A stretch of 64,000 nt of DNA. Source: Chlorobiota bacterium (GTDB lineage Bacteria > Bacteroidota > Bacteroidia > Bacteroidales > F082). A model generated the notes under the pieces. The model had not been told where the DNA came from and did no database searches. It saw only the letters and a program-made list of their open reading frames with translations. Where the stretch lies: positions 12,462-76,461 of the forward strand of contig JAADIS010000051.1 of assembly GCA_013151215.1 (NCBI GenBank). The letters are read 5' to 3'. A program made the translations under genes and the position numbers. Shown piece after piece: positions 1 through 10,023 of this stretch. Positions within the stretch are counted from its first letter, which is position 1. Each line of letters opens with the position of its first letter.

Positions 1-351
1 GCAGATGGTGAAGTAGGCCAAGGCGATTTGCCCGTAATTACTTTTGAGGAAACGGAACACGACTTCGGCAAAATAATCCAAGGTGAAAAAGTCTCATATA
101 GCTTTAAGTTCACCAATACCGGAAAATCAGCCCTGCTGATTTCCAGGGTTAGCACAAGCTGCGGATGTACCGTTAGCAGCTACCCCAAAGTTCCTGTGCA
201 ACCGGGCCAGACCGAGTATGTCGAAGCCACTTTCGACTCTAAGCACAAAAAAGGCTTTCAGAATAAGTCAATAACAATAATGGCGAACACCCAACCAAAC
301 AAAACCGTAATAAGGATAAAAGGTCAGGTAGTATTACCTCAGAATAATTAA
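1..351 (+). CDS. DUF1573 domain-containing protein, 5' truncated by window edge
   Basis: Frame open from base 1 (ADGEVGQGDLPVITFEETEHDFGKI...); FDFG-type start, SCGCT motif and IKGQV ending typical of DUF1573; sits directly upstream of yajC. Confidence 0.85.
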   Translation, partial: ADGEVGQGDLPVITFEETEHDFGKIIQGEKVSYSFKFTNTGKSALLISRVSTSCGCTVSSYPKVPVQPGQTEYVEATFDSKHKKGFQNKSITIMANTQPNKTVIRIKGQVVLPQNN

Positions 352-368
352 TATAAAACCGTAAATAA

Positions 369-689
369 ATGAAATTTTTACTAGTACTGTTAGAAGCAGC
401 AGCCGGAGGAGAAAATCAATGGATGTCGATGCTCCCCTTATTTTTAATTTTAATAGTTTTTTATTTCTTCTTCATCCGTCCACAGACAAAGAAAAACAAA
501 GAACAAAAAAAGTTTAGGGAAAACCTGAAAAAAGGTGATAAGATTGTTACAATAGGAGGTATCCACGGTAAAATAACGGAGCTTAAGGAAAAGGTGATCG
601 TTGTTGATGTTGGCAACCAGCAAAAGCTTACAATAGAGCGTTCTGCCGTTGTTATGGACACTACTGATGTAGGCCTCACTAAAAAGTAA
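369..689 (+). CDS. yajC: Preprotein translocase subunit YajC
   Basis: Small protein with one TM ([25 protein letters not shown]) then [14 protein letters not shown], the YajC signature. Confidence 0.95.
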   Translation: MKFLLVLLEAAAGGENQWMSMLPLFLILIVFYFFFIRPQTKKNKEQKKFRENLKKGDKIVTIGGIHGKITELKEKVIVVDVGNQQKLTIERSAVVMDTTDVGLTKK

Positions 690-750
690 AGAAAAATCAA
701 AAGTTCCGGAGCATTTATTAATTTTATGCTCCGGGATTTTTATGTGATAA

Positions 751-1740
751 ATGGCTAATAGAGATAATATAGGTAATAGTTTTGCTTCCTCGAAGAAAGA
801 GAAAACAAATAGGAACAATCATGTTATTTTTATTATTTGCATTTTTATCGCAGCCTTTTTCTGGATATTGATAAAACTGTCCGACGTATATACCGACATA
901 TATACTTTCGGCATTTCCTACGTCAACCCTCCTGACAACCAGCATCTTACAACTTTAGTCGACTCTGTCGTCAAAATCAGTATCAATGCTACGGGTTTTG
1001 AGATGCTCAAGCTTAACCTCCGTAGTGATTCAAGGAGGTTCAACATTGACCTAAGCCAATGCGACATCAACAACAGAAGCAATAACGAATACTTTATTAA
1101 CACCTCAACGATAAAGGATAAAATTGCGGACGACCTTGGTATCGCCACTGAGAAAATCGACATATCGTTGCAAAAGCTAGCCTTCAAAATGGAAAAGCTT
1201 TCCAAAAAGGAAGTTGGGATTTACAATAATACGGAATTAAAGTTCGCACCCCAGTTCGACCTTTATTCGCCCATAACCATAAAACCCGATAAGATCATCA
1301 TATATGGCCCGAAAGACATAATCGATACCATAGATTATATCTTTACCGAGAAAAAGGTCTTCGATAACATAAATAAGGATATTGACGAAAACCTGAGGTT
1401 GGTCAACCCGCTTGCCGACAAGCTCCACCTTTCTGTTCATTCGACAAATATACAAGCAGGCGTGGAAAAGTTTACCGAATCCAGCCTGGAAATCCCGATC
1501 GACCTGTCGAACACAAAGTATAACCTAAAGGCGTTTCCGCCAACGGTCAAGGTTTTCTTTACGGTTGCACTGAGAGATTTCTCGGACATCAGGAAGAATC
1601 AATTTAAAGTACTCCCAAATGTTGAAGGCATTGATGTCTTGAAAGCCAACAAGCTTCAGCTTAAAATTGGCAAATCGCCAAAAGCAGCACGAACAATAAG
1701 GCTTCAACCTGCTGAAATTGAATTCCTAATCCTCAAATAA
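751..1740 (+). CDS. YbbR-like (CdaR-like) domain protein
   Basis: N-terminal TM followed by repeated YbbR-type beta modules (VYGPKDIIDTIDYI); located between yajC and coaE. Confidence 0.8.
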   Translation: MANRDNIGNSFASSKKEKTNRNNHVIFIICIFIAAFFWILIKLSDVYTDIYTFGISYVNPPDNQHLTTLVDSVVKISINATGFEMLKLNLRSDSRRFNIDLSQCDINNRSNNEYFINTSTIKDKIADDLGIATEKIDISLQKLAFKMEKLSKKEVGIYNNTELKFAPQFDLYSPITIKPDKIIIYGPKDIIDTIDYIFTEKKVFDNINKDIDENLRLVNPLADKLHLSVHSTNIQAGVEKFTESSLEIPIDLSNTKYNLKAFPPTVKVFFTVALRDFSDIRKNQFKVLPNVEGIDVLKANKLQLKIGKSPKAARTIRLQPAEIEFLILK

Positions 1741-2327
1741 TGCTCAAGCTAGGCCTGACAGGAAATATTGGAAGCGGGAAATCGACCGTGTCCAGGATAT
1801 TCGAAACCTTGGGCGTTCCGGTTTTTTATGCTGACACACAAGCAAAAAAACTTTATAGTAACAACGAAGTTAAAAAATTAGTGGTATCAAGGTTCGGGGG
1901 CGAAATACTCACCAAGCTCAACGAAATAGATCTTAAAATCCTTGCCCAAATAGTATTCAAGGATAAGTCGAAGCTCGGGGCACTTACGGACATTTTGCAT
2001 CCCATGGTATTCAGGAAATACGATATTTGGCTCAAGAACCACTACTCAGAACCTTTCACCATACACGAGTCGGCTATTATTTTTGAATACACGCAACAAA
2101 GGCATTTTGATAAGATCATCTGTGTTACAGCACCTTATGAGCTAAGGTTGAAAAGGGTGCTAAACAGGGACTGCATAGACGAGGATACAGTTAAAAGCAG
2201 GATGGGAAATCAGCTTGGAGAACATATTAAAGTCTCCAAATCGGATCTCATAATACCTAATGACGAAGACTCGTTCTTAATACCTCGGGTTATTGACATA
2301 TACCGGAAATATTCGGGAAAACAATAA
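1740..2327 (+). CDS. coaE: Dephospho-CoA kinase
   Basis: P-loop LTGNIGSGKSTVSRIF, YADTQAKKLY, HP(M)V motif; start overlaps the upstream stop by 1 nt. Confidence 0.95.
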   Translation: MLKLGLTGNIGSGKSTVSRIFETLGVPVFYADTQAKKLYSNNEVKKLVVSRFGGEILTKLNEIDLKILAQIVFKDKSKLGALTDILHPMVFRKYDIWLKNHYSEPFTIHESAIIFEYTQQRHFDKIICVTAPYELRLKRVLNRDCIDEDTVKSRMGNQLGEHIKVSKSDLIIPNDEDSFLIPRVIDIYRKYSGKQ

Positions 2328-2415
2328 TGCTTTTGTTTCCCGGTGAATTGTTTTATATCAGATAAGATACTGATTTAACACAAAACTCTTAAAAACACGA
2401 ATAAAATACTTGACA

Positions 2416-4113
2416 ATGAAAAAAACGCGCAGACTCAAACCGGGGCATTGGTTCTTTAGAAAAGTGAATCATTGCAGATTACCCAAATACGCCCTATATG
2501 TTTTCTTGACAGTATTATTAATTGGAATATACATATCGTGTTCAGAAAGAGGAAATAAAAAAGAGAACAGCAAAAGAGCCAATATTGTATTGATAGTTGC
2601 CGATGACCTTGGTTATGGGGATATTGGCTGTTATGGCGGAGAAATAGAAACCCCCAACATTGATGCTCTCGCTACAAAAGGTATTCGGTTCAGCAGCTTT
2701 CACACAGCCCCCATGTGCGCGCCTACACGTGCAATGTTGCTTTCAGGAAACGACAATCATATAGCAGGAATGGGAGGCCAGGGAACTGTTACCAAGGAGT
2801 TCGGCTATGAAGGAAGATTGACAAACAGGATAGCTACTATTCCGGAATTGCTTCGAGATGCCGGTTATCACACATATATGGCCGGGAAGTGGCACCTTGG
2901 AAAAGAGCCTGAATCGAACCCGCATAAAAAGGGATTTGAGCACTCATTTGCACTCTTGGACGGCGCAGGGAATCATTACACTAACCAGAGCGCACTAAAG
3001 GATGGATTGTCGGATTACACAGAAGATGGGGATCCAACAAGCTGGACAGACGGAAACTACTCGACAGATTTTTATACTGATAAGCTAATCGGATACATAG
3101 ACACGAACAAAGATGATGGTCGGCCATTTTTTGCCTATGTTGCATATACTTCACCTCACTGGCCTTTGCAGGTTGACAAGAAATATTGGGCAAAATACAA
3201 AGGGCTTTATGATGATGGATATGAAAACCTAAAGGAACGAAGATTGAACAGCCTCAAACGAATGGGAATAATACCCACGAATGCCACTCTGCCGCCCAGT
3301 CATGAAGAAGTTCGGCCCTGGGATTCATTATCAGCGGATGAAAAAGTTAGGGAAGCAAGAAAGATGGAACTATATGCCGGTATGGTTGACAACCTGGATT
3401 ATAATATTGGCAGATTAATCGAACACTTAAAAAAAATCGGCAAATATAATAATACACTATTCGTGTTTATGTCGGATAATGGTGCTGCGCACAGGGACTT
3501 CTTGCATAACGAAAGCTATTCAAGTCTTAAAGAGTATTATAACGATGACTATGACAATATGGGAAACGCCGACTCTTATATTTCCTATGGCCCGCAATGG
3601 GCTGAGGCCGGATCATCGCCATTTAGGTATTTCAAGGATTATGCAACAGAAGGCGGGATTAATACTACAATGATTATCAGCGGTCCACAAGTAAAAAAGG
3701 AGAACGAAATCCACCATGGCTTTACAAGCTTGCTTGATCTGGCGCCAACTTTTTATGAAGTGGCAGATGTAACTTATCCTGAATCATACAAAGGGCATAA
3801 AGTTTATCCGCTTAGGGGAAGCTCACTCATCCCTTTTCTGTCGGGGGAAACTGATTCGATTCATCCTTCAGATTACATATTTGCAATTGAGCATTACGGG
3901 AATGCTATGCTCAGAAAAGGAAACTGGAAGATTACAAATTACATAAGGCCCTTCGACATAAACAATTTTGCGCTTTTCGACCTTTCAAGCGATATTGGTG
4001 AGCAAATCGACCTAAAGGAATCCGAACCTGAAAAGTATCAAGAGCTGTTAGGTTTATGGAAGAAATTCTCAGAGGAAGTAAAAATACAGCTACCCGCTCC
4101 TTCCGAGGAATAG
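2416..4113 (+). CDS. Arylsulfatase (type I sulfatase family), membrane-anchored or secreted
   Basis: NIVLIVADDLGYGDIGCYGG, CAPTRAMLLSG (C-x-P-x-R maturation motif), GKWHLG; ATG at 2416 preferred over the track's TTG at 2410. Confidence 0.93.
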   Translation: MKKTRRLKPGHWFFRKVNHCRLPKYALYVFLTVLLIGIYISCSERGNKKENSKRANIVLIVADDLGYGDIGCYGGEIETPNIDALATKGIRFSSFHTAPMCAPTRAMLLSGNDNHIAGMGGQGTVTKEFGYEGRLTNRIATIPELLRDAGYHTYMAGKWHLGKEPESNPHKKGFEHSFALLDGAGNHYTNQSALKDGLSDYTEDGDPTSWTDGNYSTDFYTDKLIGYIDTNKDDGRPFFAYVAYTSPHWPLQVDKKYWAKYKGLYDDGYENLKERRLNSLKRMGIIPTNATLPPSHEEVRPWDSLSADEKVREARKMELYAGMVDNLDYNIGRLIEHLKKIGKYNNTLFVFMSDNGAAHRDFLHNESYSSLKEYYNDDYDNMGNADSYISYGPQWAEAGSSPFRYFKDYATEGGINTTMIISGPQVKKENEIHHGFTSLLDLAPTFYEVADVTYPESYKGHKVYPLRGSSLIPFLSGETDSIHPSDYIFAIEHYGNAMLRKGNWKITNYIRPFDINNFALFDLSSDIGEQIDLKESEPEKYQELLGLWKKFSEEVKIQLPAPSEE

Positions 4114-4183
4114 CACCTACACAAAATGCTTGGGAAAACTTAAAAGCAATCCAGGTCTCAGGCACAGGATCCCAAGCACGAAA

Positions 4184-4212
4184 AAACCCCGTGGTTTCCC
4201 ACAGGGTTTAGT
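4184..4212. terminator. Intrinsic terminator hairpin between convergent genes
   Basis: aaaccccgtgg-ttt-ccacagggttt stem with one mismatch, flanked by A-rich and T-containing tracts. Confidence 0.6.
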
Positions 4213-4246
4213 ATTATGAAAACATTATATACTACTAATTGTTTTT

Positions 4247-6130
4247 TTAATTATCAGGCACATATATATTTCCGCTGTTTCTGTAGCCTGAAAGATCTTT
4301 ATACCAGTCGGCATAATTGGCGCCGCCACTTTCGGCCCATTCCCTGAAATGATTATATGCACTTATAACTTCCACTTGTTCAACAGGATAATCAAAACTT
4401 TCAGGAATATCCAATGCCCATGGAAGGTTTGTTGCTGTTTGATAATATTTTCCGCTGGCCGGGTCTGTATCGTCGGCCCACTGACCAAACAAGCCTGTAT
4501 CGGCAAGGTCGGTAGCCTGCTGCCCGGGCAGGTGCACCTCGGTTCCGCGCGATTTCGCAAGGTCGGCAACTATGAACGGGTTATAAGGCGCTGTCCCCGT
4601 GGTAGATACTGAAACGGGATTCTGATATAGAACATGGACCGTATTTGTATCCGGATCAACATAAGGAATCCCCGGCTGGGTATTTATAAAAGTACTTCCG
4701 GAAGAGCCAATCATATCGAACGAATCGTCGAACAAAAAGATTACGGTATTGGTTTGGCCTTGTTCGGTTCCGTTGGCATTTAAATCAACATCGCCATGAA
4801 GCATGCTACTACCTGTAACAGAGGCAATATTGGAAGGATCACCACCAAGCGAGAACGCAAAACCATTGTGCAAGCTTGCGCCAACCGCCCTTACGGAGTT
4901 CTCAACAAAAAACTCCACTAATTTATTTGAGGAACTTAAAACGGACTTGAACTGATAATCCAAGACCAGGTCATTAAAATCATAGTCGCCCGTGCCTGGC
5001 CATAAATCCTCATAAACCAGAGTGCCCCAATCATCTTCGTTCGGATAGTAAACATCGAAAGCCCTGGAAGCATCATTCGGATAGTCATCTAATTCATCGT
5101 CAACACCATCGTTGTCGCTGTCAACAACCGTACCTGTAACAACTATATTGTCGATATAGACAGATGCCTCTGCTGCATAATCATTTGTCCAGACCAATAT
5201 TTTCACCTTATCGGTGCCGGACGGCATAGTAGCGGCCACCTGCTTGTTTGTCCATGTTGCCGAAGGACGGTAATAACGTACGTTATAATAAGCCAGGGCA
5301 TGGTTGCTTGAGTTTACAGGGATAATATATAGCCACGAGTAAAGCCTGTTGTTGTTTCCCACTGATTTAATGTCGGCCGAAAAGCTTATTACGTCACCAG
5401 GCTCAGCATCAATCATCTGGGCTACCCCGCCATAATAATACTGGCTGCCGCCCTCTGTCCATGGTGTTCTAACAAGCCCGTTACCGCCATCATTATACCA
5501 TTCCATACTTCCACTATATTGGGTAAAGTACCACTTGCTGTCAACAGGGTGCAGACTAGACCAATACAGCATGGTTCCAAAACTATTTGTTTCAAAATCA
5601 CCGTTTCCGACCGAATTTGACTCCACGGACGCGAGATCTCTGCCCTCAAACTGCGTAAGTGAAGCAGGGGCAGACTTTCCGCCGGGATCGGTAGTATCAG
5701 GGATATTGTATCCGTAATCATCGCCAAAGTCGATAATTACACCGTCTTCCTTAAAGGAAACAGACTGAACCTCAACCAATGCACTACCGGCAATACTCTT
5801 AACATATACTTCTGTCAAAGCTGTAGGAATTCTAATAATACCACTAAATTCACCGTTGGTATCGAAACTGCCCGATGTGATCAACGAGCCGCCCTCCGTA
5901 GGTTTAGCGGTATAAACGTCGAAACGGCTTCGCATTCCGGAAAAATCAAGGCTTTGCGGCATCTTTATGCCCAGGCTGACTTCCCTTGTTGTTTTAAAAG
6001 TAAATCCATCAGGAACCTGCATGTCTTTAAATGTTGGATCGCTTGGGGTTGGCGTAGTTGATTTTTTGCAGGAAACCATAAAGGTCGTGATTAATCCAGC
6101 CATCATTAAAATTAGTAATTTTGTTTTCAT
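4247..6130 (-). CDS. LruC domain-containing lipoprotein
   Basis: Lipobox-like FMVSC; DSDNDGVDDELDDYPND calcium-loop motif; WGTLVYEDLWPGTGDYDFNDLVLDYQF as in LruC-domain proteins. Confidence 0.8.
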   Translation of the reverse strand: MKTKLLILMMAGLITTFMVSCKKSTTPTPSDPTFKDMQVPDGFTFKTTREVSLGIKMPQSLDFSGMRSRFDVYTAKPTEGGSLITSGSFDTNGEFSGIIRIPTALTEVYVKSIAGSALVEVQSVSFKEDGVIIDFGDDYGYNIPDTTDPGGKSAPASLTQFEGRDLASVESNSVGNGDFETNSFGTMLYWSSLHPVDSKWYFTQYSGSMEWYNDGGNGLVRTPWTEGGSQYYYGGVAQMIDAEPGDVISFSADIKSVGNNNRLYSWLYIIPVNSSNHALAYYNVRYYRPSATWTNKQVAATMPSGTDKVKILVWTNDYAAEASVYIDNIVVTGTVVDSDNDGVDDELDDYPNDASRAFDVYYPNEDDWGTLVYEDLWPGTGDYDFNDLVLDYQFKSVLSSSNKLVEFFVENSVRAVGASLHNGFAFSLGGDPSNIASVTGSSMLHGDVDLNANGTEQGQTNTVIFLFDDSFDMIGSSGSTFINTQPGIPYVDPDTNTVHVLYQNPVSVSTTGTAPYNPFIVADLAKSRGTEVHLPGQQATDLADTGLFGQWADDTDPASGKYYQTATNLPWALDIPESFDYPVEQVEVISAYNHFREWAESGGANYADWYKDLSGYRNSGNIYVPDN

Positions 6131-6344
6131 GATAATTAGTATTTATGTTTTCATTTTACATATAACAATTCGCATGCCTATTTAGCGCAAATACGCTAAT
6201 TATTGATTTGCAGTTACTTGCATAATTCTTGAATTGATCAAGATTTCCAAAAATAGGAATTCAATCTATTTTTGAAACAAATGTAAAAGCTTTTTTCGAT
6301 AGTACCAACGAAAAAAACTGATTTAGGTTTCGTTTTTGCTTGAC

Positions 6345-6506
6345 CTATTTTTGATCTTTCTTTTTCCTTCCGTTTTTTTTCAGGGCCTCGTTCAACAAAA
6401 ACTCAATTTGCCCATTCACCGAACGGAACTCGTCCTGTGCCCATTTTTCCAATGCTTCCATCATCTCCGGTTGCACCCTTAGTACAAACGCCTTTTTCTT
6501 TGCCAT
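6345..6506 (-). CDS. Small Arc/ribbon-helix-helix-like DNA-binding protein (53 aa)
   Basis: Read manually (below the track size cutoff): MAKKKAFVLRVQPEMMEALEKWAQDEFRSVNGQIEFLLNEALKKNGRKKKDQK*, RHH pattern; 19 nt downstream of the PH-like gene. Confidence 0.8.
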   Translation of the reverse strand: MAKKKAFVLRVQPEMMEALEKWAQDEFRSVNGQIEFLLNEALKKNGRKKKDQK

Positions 6507-6525
6507 TATTTAATAATCAATCAAA

Positions 6526-7101
6526 CTACATAATCATTAAGTCCGGAATCAATTTTTTCATTGCCCTTTTTATTGCCTCAGCTCTTTGAGTTCCGATCAA
6601 TAACCTATTTCCGCTAATCATAGTTAGTTGCAGACCTATATTACCTCTGACATTAAGAGCGTTGTTAACCTTGTTCCGTCTCTTATTCCAATACCTTCTT
6701 TTTCTGGACGGCTTAACACCCCATCCGCCATATTCCACTATTGGCCTGTATTTCCTCACTTCCCATGATTTGATATTCTCCTTTGGAATAAATATTTCCT
6801 TCCTGATTAAAGGTTTAAAACTATATTTTATCCCCTTTTCGTTAATTTCCACAATCAATTTGGAAGCAAACAACAAATAACCGAAAATAACGAAAACAAG
6901 CGGTATAAATATCGAAATAATTATCAGGCCGTTCTCATCAGTATGCCCGTTTATAAAATCACCTTTCATGATAAAATGGTTTATAAGGGCATAAATCAAA
7001 ACAGATAATATACTTAAATAGATCAATCCCATTGTAAAATACAAGGGGATTGATCCAAATTTCTGAATTTCCTTATAATACACTTTTTCCACCTTTATCA
7101 A
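6526..7101 (-). CDS. Two-TM membrane protein with PH-like C-terminal region
   Basis: Two hydrophobic segments then IKYSFKPLIRKEIFIPKENIKSWEV...NRLLIGTQRAEAIKRAM; overlaps the SPFH stop by 4 nt. Confidence 0.65.
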   Translation of the reverse strand: MIKVEKVYYKEIQKFGSIPLYFTMGLIYLSILSVLIYALINHFIMKGDFINGHTDENGLIIISIFIPLVFVIFGYLLFASKLIVEINEKGIKYSFKPLIRKEIFIPKENIKSWEVRKYRPIVEYGGWGVKPSRKRRYWNKRRNKVNNALNVRGNIGLQLTMISGNRLLIGTQRAEAIKRAMKKLIPDLMIM

Positions 7102-7949
7102 TATATAGTTCCAGTATTTACAATAGGACTAACATCCTTGTCGGACGTAAGCACTACCATCAAATTACTTACCATGCTTGCTTTTTTCTCCTCGTCCAAT
7201 TCAATAATTTGTTTTTTAGCCAAAGATTCCAAAGCCATTTCTACCATACCTACGGCACCCTCGACAATCTTTGTACGGGCAGCAACTATTGCAGTAGCCT
7301 GCTGACGCTTTAACATAGCTCCTGCAATCTCCTGAGCATAAGCAATATAATTGATTCTTGCTTCAATCACTTCTATACCTGCTATTTGAAGGCGTTCCGA
7401 AATCTCCTTCTCCAATACGACATTGACTTCCTCTCCCCCGCTTCTCAAAGTAAGCTCAGCCTCTTCCACTTCAAAGTTATCATAAGGATAATGCCCTGCA
7501 AGTTTTCTAATTGCTGCCTCGCTCTGTATATCCACAAAATGTACATAATCATCAACCTCAAAGGCCGCTTTATAGGTTTCTTTAACTTTCCACACCATTA
7601 CTACACCTATCATGACGGGATTACCAATTTTATCATTAACTTTAATTGGTTCACTGTCAAGGTTTCGCGCACGCAGCGAAATCCTTTTCCTGATAAAGAG
7701 AGGGTTTATCCACCAAAAACCGTTTTTCCTGATGGTTCCTTTATACTCACCGAACAAAACAAGAACGCTTGATTCATTTGGATTTACGATTACAAAGCCG
7801 AATATCCCCACAAAACCTAAAACAAGTATGGGAATACTTATCAACATCTTCATGAAAATAATTGCAAAAACAGGGGCAACAATCATTATCAAAACGATTA
7901 GAAGCGCCACGTAGCCTGACAAAGGCGAATATTTGATTTCTTCTTTCAT
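7098..7949 (-). CDS. SPFH domain / band 7 family protein
   Basis: N-terminal TMs, VNPNESSVLVLFGEYKGTIRKNGFWWINP, EISERLQIAGIEVIEARINYIAYAQEIAGAMLKRQQA; likely start MKEEIKYSP at 7949 rather than 8006. Confidence 0.9.
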   Translation of the reverse strand: MKEEIKYSPLSGYVALLIVLIMIVAPVFAIIFMKMLISIPILVLGFVGIFGFVIVNPNESSVLVLFGEYKGTIRKNGFWWINPLFIRKRISLRARNLDSEPIKVNDKIGNPVMIGVVMVWKVKETYKAAFEVDDYVHFVDIQSEAAIRKLAGHYPYDNFEVEEAELTLRSGGEEVNVVLEKEISERLQIAGIEVIEARINYIAYAQEIAGAMLKRQQATAIVAARTKIVEGAVGMVEMALESLAKKQIIELDEEKKASMVSNLMVVLTSDKDVSPIVNTGTIY

Positions 7950-8088
7950 ATTTATATATTTTGATATTAATTTGATATCACAATAATATAACTTTTTTGT
8001 TAGCATGTCAAGTTTTTGGCGGTTTTTTTTTTCACTTTTATTGTAAAGGATTTCTCTTTACATTTGCACCCTTGATAAATTGACCAAA

Positions 8089-10011
8089 ATGAACAGGAAT
8101 TCGATAATTGGGTTTATACTAATTGGAGCCATAATGATTGGCTATACGCTTTGGATGACACCCTCGGCAGAGGAAATGGCACAGAAGCAACACATCGCCG
8201 ATTCTATCAGAAGAGTAGATGAGGCACGGCAAATTGAGTTGGCAAAAGCGAATGCGGCAAAAGTTGAAGCCGAGTTGAAAAAAACCGAGGGATTAGCCGA
8301 AACCACTGTTAACGAGGCTGATAACAAACCAACCGACTACAAGAACCTGAACGATAAGTTCGACGTTTTCGCAAACTCAGCAAATGGCGAAGACAAATCA
8401 ATTATACTGGAGAACGATGTTGTTAAGATAGAAATATCAAGAAAAGGCGGACATATTATAAATGTTGAGCTAAAGGATTTTCAGACCTATGATTCGATGC
8501 CACTGATATTGTTCAATCCGGAGACTTCAAAATTCGGGTTTTCGTTTTTCTCCAACAACAGGATAATAAACACAAATGATTTTTACTTCCAGCCCTCCGT
8601 TAATGATAATTACATCAAGGTCGGCAACAACGACAGCCTGTCGTTCAGCATGCGGCTTTATACGGATCAGGGCGAAGGGACTTTCAACAAAAATCAATAT
8701 GTGGAATATGTTTATTCGCTTAAAGCCGATGAATATATGCTCGACTTTGATGTGAACCTTGTCAATATGGGTTCGATCATAAAAGCAAATTCCGTTGGCC
8801 TCAACTGGTATGTCGATCTGCGCCAGCAGGAAAAAAGCATTGACCGCTTCAACGGGTCCACGCTGTATTATAAGTTTTTTAACGATGATGTCGATTATTT
8901 ATCGGAAACAAAAGACGAGGAAGAAAGTATAAGCACCAAGCTAAAATGGGTATCCTTCAAACAAAGGTTCTTTAGCTCGTCATTGATTGCCAAGAATGGT
9001 TTTGACAATGGACTGCTAAAAGTAAGCACACAGGAAAATTCTGATATCGACAGATATTTAAAATCCATGAACGTTGAGCTGGGCGTTCCAATAAACCTAC
9101 AAGGAACTACTAACTTCCCCATGCAGTTTTATTTCGGCCCTAACGATTTCTATAAATTGAAATCATACGATTTGGATTTGGAGCGCCAGATTCCGATCGG
9201 TTGGAGTTTTTTCATTTTGGCCTGGGTGAATCAATACGCCGTGCTACCTGTGTTTGAATGGCTTGGAGGATATGGGTGGAATTACGGGATCGTCATTCTT
9301 ATATTGACCTTATTGCTCAAGCTTGTTCTTTTCCCAATCGCATACAAAACATATATGTCGTCGGCAAAGATGAGGGTTTTGAAACCTGAGGTTGACGAGC
9401 TCTCGAAAAAGTACCCTAAAAAGGAAGATTCCATGAAAAAACAGCAAGCAGTTATGTCTTTGTACCGGAGTGCCGGGGCAAACCCAGCCGCCGGCTGTGT
9501 GCCGATGCTGCTGCAGATGCCTATTTTAATTGCAATGTTCCGATTTTTCCCTGCCAGTATCGAACTGAGGCAACAATCCTTCCTTTGGGCCACTGACCTC
9601 TCAAGCTACGATTCTATCTTAGACCTGCCGTGGAATATCCCGTATTATGGCGATCATGTCAGCCTCTTCACCTTGTTAATGACGGTATCAACGCTTATGT
9701 ACACCTATTTGAACAACCAGATGATGGGCGCACAAAGCCAGCAGATGCCAGGCATGAAAACAATGATGTATCTCATGCCCGTTTTGTTCCTCGGTTTGTT
9801 CAACAACTATGCGGCAGGATTGAGCTATTATTATTTCCTTGCCAACATCATCACTTTCACGCAAATGTTCGTTTTCCGTTATTTCATAAACGAGGACAAG
9901 CTGAGAGCCCAGATTGAGGTTAATAAAAAGAAACCGAAGAAAAAGAAATCGGGGTTCCAAAAACGACTGGAAGAAGCCGCCAAGCAAAAAGGAATCAATA
10001 AGAAACGTTAA
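8089..10011 (+). CDS. yidC: Membrane protein insertase YidC
   Basis: MNRNSIIGFILIG N-terminus, periplasmic domain, YGWNYGIVILILTLLLKLVLFPIAYKTYMSSAKMR, ...GANPAAGCVPMLLQMPILIAMF. Confidence 0.97.
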   Translation: MNRNSIIGFILIGAIMIGYTLWMTPSAEEMAQKQHIADSIRRVDEARQIELAKANAAKVEAELKKTEGLAETTVNEADNKPTDYKNLNDKFDVFANSANGEDKSIILENDVVKIEISRKGGHIINVELKDFQTYDSMPLILFNPETSKFGFSFFSNNRIINTNDFYFQPSVNDNYIKVGNNDSLSFSMRLYTDQGEGTFNKNQYVEYVYSLKADEYMLDFDVNLVNMGSIIKANSVGLNWYVDLRQQEKSIDRFNGSTLYYKFFNDDVDYLSETKDEEESISTKLKWVSFKQRFFSSSLIAKNGFDNGLLKVSTQENSDIDRYLKSMNVELGVPINLQGTTNFPMQFYFGPNDFYKLKSYDLDLERQIPIGWSFFILAWVNQYAVLPVFEWLGGYGWNYGIVILILTLLLKLVLFPIAYKTYMSSAKMRVLKPEVDELSKKYPKKEDSMKKQQAVMSLYRSAGANPAAGCVPMLLQMPILIAMFRFFPASIELRQQSFLWATDLSSYDSILDLPWNIPYYGDHVSLFTLLMTVSTLMYTYLNNQMMGAQSQQMPGMKTMMYLMPVLFLGLFNNYAAGLSYYYFLANIITFTQMFVFRYFINEDKLRAQIEVNKKKPKKKKSGFQKRLEEAAKQKGINKKR

Positions 10012-10023
10012 TTACCAGGCAAA

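Noticed and set aside
450-818. 122-aa minus-strand ORF over yajC
   Set aside because: Antisense of a confidently identified gene; no recognisable domain.
2416-4113. Arylsulfatase considered as part of a polysaccharide utilisation locus
   Set aside because: No SusC/SusD pair, glycoside hydrolase or sulfatase-maturation gene nearby; appears to be an isolated gene.
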